Below are positions 1 to 6,079 of a stretch of 6,676 nucleotides of DNA, piece by piece. Position 1 is the first letter of the stretch; each line of letters opens with the position of its first letter. The stretch covers positions 1 through 6,676 of the forward strand of contig CAIKKO010000167.1 of assembly GCA_903828025.1 (NCBI GenBank), read 5' to 3'. A program made the position numbers and the translations under genes. The stretch is from an uncultured Sphingomonadales bacterium. Lineage in GTDB: Bacteria > Pseudomonadota > Alphaproteobacteria > Sphingomonadales > Sphingomonadaceae. Under the pieces are notes generated by a model. The model did no database searches. It saw nothing but the letters and a program-made list of their open reading frames with translations, and was not told the DNA's origin.

Positions 1-177
1 CTTGCCCTTGGCGAGCGCGCCGTTCATGCCGAGATAGCCTTCGAGCGCGGCGGGGCTGGTGGCGACGAGGCGGTGCAGGTTGGGCACGGTGCCGAGCGCC
101 TTGTTCACCGCTTCGAGCAGCGACTGCGACGCTTCGGGGGCATCGGCGATGGTGGCAGGGGTGGAGATGCGCGACAT
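1..177 (-). CDS. Carboxymuconolactone decarboxylase (AhpD-like) family protein, N-terminal part only
   Basis: The reverse strand opens with ATG at 177-175 and stays open for 59 codons to the window edge, so the gene is cut off. The visible N-terminus begins MSRISTPATIADAPEAS and continues with a segment containing VPNLHRLVATSPAALEGYL. This matches the opening of carboxymuconolactone-decarboxylase-fold proteins, a family that includes AhpD-like alkylhydroperoxidases. In that family the segment PxL/xxSPxxLxGYL precedes the helix carrying the catalytic CxxC, which would lie outside the window. A purine-rich AAGGAAAGG lies 12-20 bases upstream of the start as a rather distant ribosome binding site. 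The gene is divergent from a LysR regulator, a classical arrangement in which the regulator controls its neighbour. The family call rests on recognition of the N-terminus only; substrate and exact activity are unknown. Confidence 0.72.
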   Translation of the reverse strand, partial: MSRISTPATIADAPEASQSLLEAVNKALGTVPNLHRLVATSPAALEGYLGMNGALAKGK

Positions 178-300
178 TTCGGGGGAGACCTTTCCTTGAG
201 AGCAGGCCGGGATCGGCCGGTGACCCCCAAGTAAGTCCTTTCGCATTTCGGCAGTACCGGCTAACTTGGCAACGCAACCTTCCACAAAACGGAATGCCTG
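178..300. promoter_or_regulatory. Divergent promoter/operator region between CMD-family gene and LysR gene
   Basis: This gap separates two divergently read genes and should hold both promoters. It contains a 9-bp inverted repeat matching at 8 of 9 positions: CCAAGTAAG (227-235) and CTAACTTGG (261-269), with a 25-bp spacer and arm centres 34 bp apart, about three helical turns. LysR-type regulators normally bind dyad sites in such divergent gaps, so this is a candidate operator; that role is inferred. A possible weak -10 for the LysR gene is TAACTT (262-267), which overlaps the right arm and would fit autorepression, but its -35 is poor. A small hairpin (GGCCG 205-209, CGGCC 214-218) lies in the leader of the leftward gene. 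Confidence 0.45.
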
Positions 301-1215
301 ATGGACCGGTTCGAAGCGATGCGGACTCTTCTCGCAGCCGTGGACGGCGGCAGCCTCTCGGCCGCCTCGCGCACGCTGAACACACCGCTGCCCACAATCA
401 GCCGCCGCGTGTCAGACCTCGAGGCGCATCTCGGCGCGCAGCTCGTGGTGCGCACCAGCCGCAAGCTGCTGCTGACCGAGGCGGGCGAGGCTTATGTCGT
501 GGCGGCGCGGCGGCTGCTTGAGGATCTGGGCGATGCCGAACGCGCGGCGAGCGGGGAGTACCGCGCACCGCGCGGCGAACTGCTGGTCACCGCGCCGATC
601 ATGTTCGGCAAGCTGCACGTCGCGCCGATTGTCCACGCGTTCCTTGCCGCCTACCCCGATGTCTCCGTGCGGCTGGTGCTCTCGGACTCCAACATCGATA
701 TTGTCGAAGCCCACGTCGATGTCGCGGTCCGCGTGGGCCAGTTGCCCGACAGCGAACTGGTCGCGCGGCTGGTGGGGCATATCCATTGGGTGCTCTGCGC
801 CAGCCCCGACTATATCGCGCGCCGGGGCGCGCCCATGGCGCCGGACGATCTGGCGGACCACGATTGCATTGCCTTCGAAGGTCTGCAAACCCGCCGCCAG
901 TGGCGCATCGGCGCGGGGGCTGCGGCCCGCTCGGTCACGATCAGCCCGCGCTTTTCGGTCAACACTGCCGATGCGGTGGTCGAGGCAGCTTCGGCAGGGC
1001 TCGGGATTGCGCGGGTCATGTCGTATCAGGCGGCGAGCTGCGTCGGCGCGTGCCGGCTCGTGCCGGTGCTCGCCGATCTGGGGTATGAGCCGCTGCCGGT
1101 GCACATGGTCCACCGCCGCCAGCGCAGCCAGCCGCTCAAGCTGCGGGCCTTCCTCGATTTCGTCGCGCCCCGGCTCAAGCTGGCGATCGACGAATTTGCC
1201 AGCGCGTTTGCCTGA
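301..1215 (+). CDS. LysR-family transcriptional regulator
   Basis: A 304-residue protein, the normal length for LysR-type regulators. Residues 1-60 form the winged helix-turn-helix: MDRFEAMRTLLAAVDGGSLS is followed by AASRTLNTPLPTISRRVSDLE, the usual recognition-helix pattern, and by LGAQLVVRTSRKLLLTEAG, the typical wing. Residues from about 88 to 292 form the periplasmic-binding-protein-like effector domain, including the common PDVSVRLVLSD and VDVAVRVG segments. The sequence resembles the CrgA-like subgroup. The start has a modest GGAA ribosome binding site at 291-294. The ATG at 294 is out of frame. The gene is divergent from the CMD-family gene, which it probably controls in response to a small molecule, and its stop codon directly abuts the next start. 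Family assignment is secure; the effector and regulon are not visible. Confidence 0.95.
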   Translation: MDRFEAMRTLLAAVDGGSLSAASRTLNTPLPTISRRVSDLEAHLGAQLVVRTSRKLLLTEAGEAYVVAARRLLEDLGDAERAASGEYRAPRGELLVTAPIMFGKLHVAPIVHAFLAAYPDVSVRLVLSDSNIDIVEAHVDVAVRVGQLPDSELVARLVGHIHWVLCASPDYIARRGAPMAPDDLADHDCIAFEGLQTRRQWRIGAGAAARSVTISPRFSVNTADAVVEAASAGLGIARVMSYQAASCVGACRLVPVLADLGYEPLPVHMVHRRQRSQPLKLRAFLDFVAPRLKLAIDEFASAFA

Positions 1216-1827
1216 ATGACCGGCGATGCGCTCCCCGCGCTGCTGCAACGGATACGCGATTGCACGGCCTGCGCGGCGCACCTGCCGCTCGGGCCGCGGC
1301 CGATCGTGCAGGCCGCCCCCCGGGCCGCGATCCTGATTATCGGGCAGGCACCGGGCACCGCAGTCCACGCCTCGGGCATTCCCTGGGATGATCCTAGCGG
1401 CGACAGGCTGCGCGAATGGACCGGGCTCGACCGCGCCACGTTCTATGATCCGGACAAGGTCGCGCTTATGCCGATGGGGTTTTGCTATCCCGGCAAAGTG
1501 CCCGGCAAGGGCTCCGGGGCAGGCGGTGACGCCCCGCCGCGCCGCGAATGCGCGCCGCTCTGGCATGCGCCGCTCCGGGCGCAGCTCCCTGCGGTGCGCC
1601 TCACCCTGCTGGTCGGGCAATATGCGCAGGCGGCCTATGCGCCGGGCCCGAAGGTCACGCTGACTGAGCGCGTCCGCGCGTCTGGCCCAGCCGATCAGAT
1701 GGCGCTGCCGCATCCCAGCTGGCGCAGCACCGGCTGGATGCAGCGCAATCCCTGGTTCGAGGCGGATGTGCTGCCGGTTTTGCGCACGCGCGTGGCCGCA
1801 GCGCTCACGCATCACTCGCCGGTATAG
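1216..1827 (+). CDS. Uracil-DNA glycosylase superfamily protein (family 4-like, four-cysteine)
   Basis: A 203-residue protein of the uracil-DNA glycosylase superfamily, which removes uracil or related damaged bases from DNA by cutting the N-glycosidic bond. Motif A is GQAPGT at residues 43-48, followed by GIPWDDPSGDRLREW (54-68). The C-terminal motif is PHPSWRSTGWMQRNPWFE, with the HPS and RNP elements seen in family 4 and 5 enzymes. Cysteines at 16, 19, 90 and 112 sit where family 4 enzymes bind a [4Fe-4S] cluster, so a cluster is likely. Residue 44 is Gln where family 4 usually has Glu, so true uracil excision is not certain. The ATG follows the LysR stop with no gap and no clear ribosome binding site, suggesting coupled translation. 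Its last 16 bp overlap the convergent caspase gene. Confidence 0.83.
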   Translation: MTGDALPALLQRIRDCTACAAHLPLGPRPIVQAAPRAAILIIGQAPGTAVHASGIPWDDPSGDRLREWTGLDRATFYDPDKVALMPMGFCYPGKVPGKGSGAGGDAPPRRECAPLWHAPLRAQLPAVRLTLLVGQYAQAAYAPGPKVTLTERVRASGPADQMALPHPSWRSTGWMQRNPWFEADVLPVLRTRVAAALTHHSPV

Positions 1828-3488
1828 ATTTCCGCGATCGAGAGCCCGGTGCGGCCCGGCCCGGCCGCAAGGAGCGCGCGGATCGGCTCGACCAGCGAGG
1901 CAGCCGCGCGCTGGCCATTGACCGTGTTCAGCATGGTGCGCAGCGCATCAGGCCGCGCCTCGGAAACCACCGCGACGACATGGTCTGCCCCGAACGGTGC
2001 AACGACACGGTTTTGCAGCACCGGCTTCGGCGCGCTGCCATCGAGCTTGCCTTCGCCGTCGACCGCCTCGACCGGATAGAGCAGCTGAACCGTGCCATCC
2101 GAAGCCAGATCAAACACCGTGGCAAACAGCGGCGCCACTCCGGTATGCGCGGTCGGCTCCAGCGACAGGGCAACGGTCGCCCCCTTGCGATAGCGCGCGC
2201 CGGGCTGCTCCGGACCCACCGTGAGCCGGGCCTTGGCCTCGCTCAGCAAGGGCCGCAGCGTTTCCACCGCGTTCCACTTCTCGATCACCCCGCGCAGCGC
2301 GGCGCTGGTCGCCACACCTTCGGCGACCATATCGCCCGACCGGTGCAGCACGGTGCGCTTCGCGGTGTCCCACAGGAAATCGGCATCGGCTGCGCTGGCT
2401 GCGATCCTCCAAGGCACGGCCGACCCTTGCAGCAGGGCCGTACCGGCTTTGTCAGCGGCAAACACCCCCGGCAACTTGGGCGCGGTTACGGGGGGCGGCA
2501 AGGGCGGCAGCTCGGCAAACAGCGCTATGCGATCGGCACCGGCGGTGAAGGAGGTGCGCGGCTGCTGCCGCTCCGAGGTCAGCGCGCGGACCTGGCTATC
2601 GACATAGCTGGCGATCTCGCCGACCGTGACTTTGCCGTCGCCATCGAGATCGGCTGCCAGCGTCTTGCCATCGGCACCGCGCGTGGTCAGCCCTTGTTCG
2701 AAGGAATACGTCAGGAGCCCGCGCGACGGTGCGCCCTGCACGGGCAGCGAGGCTTCGAGCGCCAGCTGGTCGTCTTGCGCGGCGGCCATATAGACAAGGT
2801 TGGGCAGATCGGCGCGGTCCCGGGCAGGGGCCGCTGCGGCTTCGCCACCCTCCAGCACGCTCGGAAATCGGGGGGCAGGGCGGGCGATCAGCTCAATTTC
2901 GGTCGAGTCGCCGCGAAATGCCAGACGCGGGGTGAAGTGGAAGGCGCGGCGGTCGATCGAGCGGTTGAGCGTGCCCGAATGGCAGGCATCGGCGATCATC
3001 AGCACCTGAACGCTCCGCGGAATGTAGCGCGAGAGCCAGGCGTAGAAGTCCTTGTCGACAATGAAGCGCTCGGTATCCTGTTTGTCCGGATCGAACTGCG
3101 CAAGCGGCAGGAACTGATCGAGATCGCCGTCAGCCGTGCCCTTGACAGCGGCCTCGGCCTGCGCGCCGTGCCCGGAATAGTAGAACACGATCCAGTCGCC
3201 CGGCTTGGCGCGCAGCCCAAGCGCGTGGAGCGCGGTTTCGACCGTGGTGCGGCTCACCTGATCGTTGCGCAGCACGGTCACGTCCTTCGCGCCTTCGCCG
3301 CGCACCAGCGCTTCCATCGCGCCAAGGTCGTTCTCGGGGCCCTTGAGATCGGGAATGATGCCAGACTGGAACTGCCAGACGCCCACCAGCAAGGCGCGGG
3401 TTTCGGCTTGCGCTGCGCAACCGGGCAACAGAACGCCGACAAGCAGGGTGCACCACGCGACAATTCGGCCACAGCGGATGCGCGACAT
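1812..3488 (-). CDS. Exported caspase-family (peptidase C14) protein with EF-hand loop and DUF4384-like C-terminus
   Basis: A 558-residue caspase-like cysteine protease. Residues 1-28 are an export signal. LPGC at 21-24 is a lipobox-like site with an unusual Pro; AQA|E at 26-29 would alternatively suit signal peptidase I. The caspase fold spans about 31-325, with catalytic His107 in FYYSGHG and Cys169 in ADACHSG. Asp167, two residues before the Cys, is a metacaspase-like feature linked to Arg/Lys cleavage preference. A long Arg-rich linker (173-229) separates the large and small subunit parts. DLDGDGKVTVGE at 280-291 is a perfect EF-hand loop, so calcium control is plausible. A Pro-rich hinge at 327-337 leads to a C-terminal region in which about 430-500 (FATVFDLASDGTVQLLYP) looks like DUF4384. 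The start has GGGAGAG 5 bases upstream. It is divergent from a second caspase operon. Targets are unknown. Confidence 0.9.
   Translation of the reverse strand: MSRIRCGRIVAWCTLLVGVLLPGCAAQAETRALLVGVWQFQSGIIPDLKGPENDLGAMEALVRGEGAKDVTVLRNDQVSRTTVETALHALGLRAKPGDWIVFYYSGHGAQAEAAVKGTADGDLDQFLPLAQFDPDKQDTERFIVDKDFYAWLSRYIPRSVQVLMIADACHSGTLNRSIDRRAFHFTPRLAFRGDSTEIELIARPAPRFPSVLEGGEAAAAPARDRADLPNLVYMAAAQDDQLALEASLPVQGAPSRGLLTYSFEQGLTTRGADGKTLAADLDGDGKVTVGEIASYVDSQVRALTSERQQPRTSFTAGADRIALFAELPPLPPPVTAPKLPGVFAADKAGTALLQGSAVPWRIAASAADADFLWDTAKRTVLHRSGDMVAEGVATSAALRGVIEKWNAVETLRPLLSEAKARLTVGPEQPGARYRKGATVALSLEPTAHTGVAPLFATVFDLASDGTVQLLYPVEAVDGEGKLDGSAPKPVLQNRVVAPFGADHVVAVVSEARPDALRTMLNTVNGQRAAASLVEPIRALLAAGPGRTGLSIAEIYTGE
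2616..2651 (-). other. EF-hand calcium-binding loop inside the caspase coding region
   Basis: Codons 280-291 of the leftward caspase encode DLDGDGKVTVGE. Residues at loop positions 1, 3 and 5 are Asp, position 6 is Gly, position 8 is Val and position 12 is Glu, which is the canonical EF-hand pattern. It is followed by IASYV, a plausible exiting helix. Calcium binding is inferred from the motif. Similar loops are common near the end of bacterial C14 domains, and calcium dependence is established for several metacaspases, though through other sites. Confidence 0.75.
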
Positions 3489-3598
3489 GGCCGCTCTCCC
3501 AAAAACCGGTTGCTGTTAACCCGTTTCGCAAATACCCCTAAAGGATAAACAAAAGGGCCGCGACTTCAATTGTTTTTGTGGTGCAGGGGAGTGGCAAC
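3489..3598. promoter_or_regulatory. Divergent promoter region between the two caspase transcription units
   Basis: This 110-bp gap must drive both the leftward caspase and the rightward three-gene set. It is clearly more AT-rich than its surroundings, especially around 3525-3580. Palindromes AACCGGTT (3504-3511) and GTTAAC (3515-3520) and an ACAAAA/TTTTGT inverted pair (3549-3554, 3574-3579) are possible protein-binding sites. GATAAA (3544-3549) is a possible -10 for the rightward unit, but no -35 at proper spacing is convincing on either strand, so the promoters are not resolved. Confidence 0.4.
3584..3591 (+). promoter_or_regulatory. Ribosome binding site that favours the GTG start at 3599
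   Basis: CAGGGGAG lies 7 bases before GTG at 3599-3601, ideal spacing. The earlier in-frame GTG at 3578 has no purine-rich site upstream and would add seven residues before the signal peptide. The later start is therefore preferred. Confidence 0.65.
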
Positions 3599-4411
3599 GT
3601 GAAAGACGCATGCTGGCTGCAGGTGCAATCCGCCACGCGCTTGGTGTGGTCCCTTGCTCTGCCATCTGCCTTGGTCGGTCTATGTGCAACCTCCGTACTG
3701 GCCCAAACAACTGCCGCTCCGGCAAGCCCGGCACCCGCCGATGCCGCGGGGGGGCCGGTGACGGGCGCACCTGCCACGGGTGAAGTTCGTTCGCGCGGTG
3801 TGATCATTCTGCGGGCGCAGCCGAAACCGCTGGAAACCGTGGCACCTTCGCCGATTGCGACGCCAACACCCAATCTCGTTCCGGCACCCACTCCAGTTCC
3901 GGCACCGGCGCGCCTTCCGGCGATCGTGCCCACTCCCGCACCGGCACCAGTCGTTCCGCCAACCCCTCCGCGCGCTCCGCAGGCTGTCGTTGCCCCGCTG
4001 CCGCTGCAGTCCTGCCCGCGCCCCTTCGCGCACCCCGATCTCGTGTTGCAGGCTTCCGCGCAGCAAGGCGGCGATGCGGCGCGCGATTTCAACCGCGCAC
4101 TGCGCCGCAAGCTGGCCGGGCAGCACGGATCGGTGACGGTCGATCTGGCGCAGCCCTATGCGGCTGACAAATCGCCGCCCGCCGCGCTCGTGCCATGGCT
4201 GGGGCGGATCAAGGCCTCGGGCGGCGCGGTGCGCACGGCGCAATATTGCGAGCAGGGCCGGGGCCTGTTTGGTTTCCTCCGCCGCGCTTTCAGCAGCGAT
4301 GCCTCGAGCGACTACGCCGTGGCCGAAACCTACGATGCCGTGCAGCACGTTGACGGGCTCGATCAGACTGTAACGCAGATCGAGTTCCGCCCCCGCGTAC
4401 CGGCAAAATGA
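3599..4411 (+). CDS. Secreted protein with proline-rich spacer and unknown C-terminal domain
   Basis: Not recognised as a named family. With the GTG start at 3599 it has 270 residues; an in-frame GTG at 3578 would give 277. Residues 1-35 form a signal peptide with hydrophobic core LVWSLALPSALVGLCA and probable cleavage after SVLA before QTTAAP. Residues 36-74 are Ala/Pro/Gly-rich. Residues 75-135 are a proline-rich spacer, 23 of 61 residues being Pro, with PTP, PAP and VPAPTP units. Residues 137-270 look like a compact domain containing RDFNRALRRKLAG, LVPWLGRIKASGG and TQIEFRPR, with two cysteines (139, 217) that could form a disulfide. It probably works in the periplasm, the spacer reaching across or through peptidoglycan as in TonB-like proteins. 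ATGA overlap with the next gene suggests it partners the SUMF1-caspase. Confidence 0.8.
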   Translation: MKDACWLQVQSATRLVWSLALPSALVGLCATSVLAQTTAAPASPAPADAAGGPVTGAPATGEVRSRGVIILRAQPKPLETVAPSPIATPTPNLVPAPTPVPAPARLPAIVPTPAPAPVVPPTPPRAPQAVVAPLPLQSCPRPFAHPDLVLQASAQQGGDAARDFNRALRRKLAGQHGSVTVDLAQPYAADKSPPAALVPWLGRIKASGGAVRTAQYCEQGRGLFGFLRRAFSSDASSDYAVAETYDAVQHVDGLDQTVTQIEFRPRVPAK

Positions 4412-6024
4412 GCTGCGTGCCCGCCCGGATTTTTGCCGCGCTGGCTTTCGCCTGTTTCGTTCTGCTGGGCATGGCCCTGCCTGCCACGACCGCCCATGCC
4501 GCCGCCAAGGGCCCGCGCCTCGCGCTGGTTATCGCCAACGGCAACTATGCCGCGTTTGACAAGCTTGCAGCCACCGGTGTCGATGGCGAACGGATTGCCG
4601 CGGCGCTTGCGGCCACCGGCTTCGTCGATTCCTCCGGCGCAGGCGCGGTGCAGGTCAACCGGGATTTGACGCTGGCGCAGATGTTGGCGAAAGTCGCCGA
4701 TTTCCAGGCCCAGTTGAAAGCGGCGGGGCCCGATGCCTTCGGCGTGCTCTACTTTTCCGGCCATGGCGCGGCGCTGTCGAGCTACGGTGATCTTGCGCTG
4801 CTCCCGGTCGATGCCAGCCAGGAGCTTGCGCCGGAGCAGGTCTCGCTCACCCGCGCGATGCTCACGCGCACCTTGCTTGGCTCGGGCGCGAAGAATGTGC
4901 TGATCGTGCTCGACATGTGCCGCAATGTCTTGCGAGCGCCGCCCGCCGCCAAGCCAGTGGCCGAAGCCGATGAAGTCGGCACCAGCGACGGCGTGGTCGG
5001 CAGCAAGGGGCTCAAGCGGCTGGTGCATGCGGCGGGCGGCGCAGTGCGGCCGGATCAGGGCTATCTCGTCGCCTTTTCGACCAGCCCCGATCAGGTGGCA
5101 TTCGACGACGGCACCTTTTCGCGCGTGTTTGCCGAAGAGATCCGCCGCCCGCAGCAGAACATCGCCGATGCGCTCAAGCGCACGTCGGACCGCACCGCGA
5201 TGAGCGCGCTCAAAGCGGGCAAAACGCTGCAGAAACCCACATTCGATTATGGCCTGCAAGGCGCGCCGCCCTGCTTCGTCACTTGCGATGCCAATAATCA
5301 GGACCGGTTCTACGATTGTGCCAACTGCCCTTACATGCGGCTGGTGCCCGATGGCGTGGCAACACTGGGTTCACCGTCGGCAGAACCCGGCCGCGCGCGG
5401 GATGAATCCATGCCCCATGCGGTCAAGATCGCACGGCCCTTTGCCATTGGCGTTTATGAGGTGACTGTGGGCGAATGGGCGGCCTGCGTGCGCGACAAGG
5501 CCTGCCGGCCCATCGCGGATTGGTCGAAGGAGAATCCCAATCCGCTGATTCCCGCCACCGGCGTAAGTTTCGAAGATGCGCAGGCCTTTGTCGCTTGGCT
5601 CTCGGTCCAGTCGGGGCTGCCCTATCGCCTGCCGACCGAGGAAGAGTGGGAATATGCCGACCGGGCCGGGGCTGCCACCGCGTTCCCATGGGGCGACGAG
5701 ATTACGCCGAGCGATGCCAACTACGATCAGACCGCCAGCTATCGCGGGTCCGCCACCGCGCCCTATCGCGGTTATCCGGAGGCGGTGAATGCCTATCCGC
5801 CCAATGCGTTCGGGCTCTACCAGATGAACGGCAACGTCTGGGAATGGACCGATGGCTGCGCCGATGCGGTGTGCCGCCCCCGGATCGCGCGCGGCGGCTC
5901 GTTCCAGAGCACGCCGGGCGAACTGCGCGCGGCCAATCGCTTCAGCGTGGCCGCCGCCAAGCGGCGCGACGATCTCGGCCTGCGAGTCGTGCGCGATGTT
6001 GCGGCGGATGAAGTTGTGCAATGA
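4408..6024 (+). CDS. Exported caspase-family (peptidase C14) protein fused to a SUMF1/FGE-like domain
   Basis: A 538-residue two-domain protein. Residues 1-31 are a Sec signal peptide with likely cleavage at AHA|AAK. The caspase fold spans about 35-285: RLALVIANGNY opens it, His119 lies in LYFSGHG and Cys171 in IVLDMCRN, a variant of the usual DACRxNP, so the catalytic dyad is intact. Asp169 is two residues before the Cys. A cysteine cluster (C289, C293, C304, C307) links to an FGE-sulfatase/SUMF1-type domain (about 309-530) with MRLVPDG, IGVYEVTVGEW, YRLPTEEEWEYA, GLYQMNGNVWEWTDG, ARGGSF and LGLRVVRD. The cysteine pair used by true formylglycine-generating enzymes is absent from RGGSFQSTPGELRAANR, so this domain more likely binds a ligand or partner. 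ATG overlaps the previous stop as ATGA without a strong ribosome binding site, indicating coupled translation. Confidence 0.92.
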   Translation: MSCVPARIFAALAFACFVLLGMALPATTAHAAAKGPRLALVIANGNYAAFDKLAATGVDGERIAAALAATGFVDSSGAGAVQVNRDLTLAQMLAKVADFQAQLKAAGPDAFGVLYFSGHGAALSSYGDLALLPVDASQELAPEQVSLTRAMLTRTLLGSGAKNVLIVLDMCRNVLRAPPAAKPVAEADEVGTSDGVVGSKGLKRLVHAAGGAVRPDQGYLVAFSTSPDQVAFDDGTFSRVFAEEIRRPQQNIADALKRTSDRTAMSALKAGKTLQKPTFDYGLQGAPPCFVTCDANNQDRFYDCANCPYMRLVPDGVATLGSPSAEPGRARDESMPHAVKIARPFAIGVYEVTVGEWAACVRDKACRPIADWSKENPNPLIPATGVSFEDAQAFVAWLSVQSGLPYRLPTEEEWEYADRAGAATAFPWGDEITPSDANYDQTASYRGSATAPYRGYPEAVNAYPPNAFGLYQMNGNVWEWTDGCADAVCRPRIARGGSFQSTPGELRAANRFSVAAAKRRDDLGLRVVRDVAADEVVQ

Positions 6025-6079
6025 TCCGGGGACCACGGACGACACGCGCCAGACGGCGCGGCAAGGGGAGGTAACGATC
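6025..6079 (+). promoter_or_regulatory. Short intergenic leader with hairpin and strong ribosome binding site
   Basis: CGCGCC (6045-6050) and GGCGCG (6055-6060) form a 6-bp all-GC stem with loop AGAC. No T-run follows, so it is not an intrinsic terminator. AAGGGGAGGT (6063-6072) starts two bases after the stem and sits 7 bases before the ATG at 6080, a near-ideal ribosome binding site. The hairpin could affect ribosome access or mark an RNA processing or stability boundary between the caspase gene and the envelope-protein gene; that is inference. No separate promoter is evident, so read-through from upstream is likely. Confidence 0.5.

Noticed and set aside
412..1815. Long open frame (467 codons) on the minus strand opposite the LysR and glycosylase genes
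   Set aside because: It is antisense to two well-recognised genes, its translation is Arg/His/Gly-rich low-quality sequence with no domain, and long antisense frames are expected in high-GC DNA.
1980..3548. Long open frame (522 codons) on the plus strand opposite the leftward caspase
   Set aside because: The minus-strand reading has a signal peptide, catalytic motifs and an EF-hand; the plus-strand translation has none and is an antisense shadow.
3578..3598. Upstream GTG at 3578 as the start of the proline-rich protein
   Set aside because: It has a poor upstream ribosome binding site, while GTG at 3599 has CAGGGGAG at ideal spacing and gives a better-shaped signal peptide.
3838..4002. Proline-codon-rich stretch considered as a DNA repeat array
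   Set aside because: Units such as TCCGGCACC recur irregularly and the pattern is explained by the Pro/Ala-rich protein spacer; there is no fixed period as in a CRISPR or satellite.
4363..5259. Open frame (298 codons) on the minus strand opposite the SUMF1-caspase
   Set aside because: Arg-rich composition with no recognisable motif, lying fully antisense to a convincing two-domain gene.
6045..6060. Hairpin considered as a transcription terminator after the SUMF1-caspase
   Set aside because: The stem is followed by CAAGGGGAGG rather than a T-run, so intrinsic termination is unlikely.
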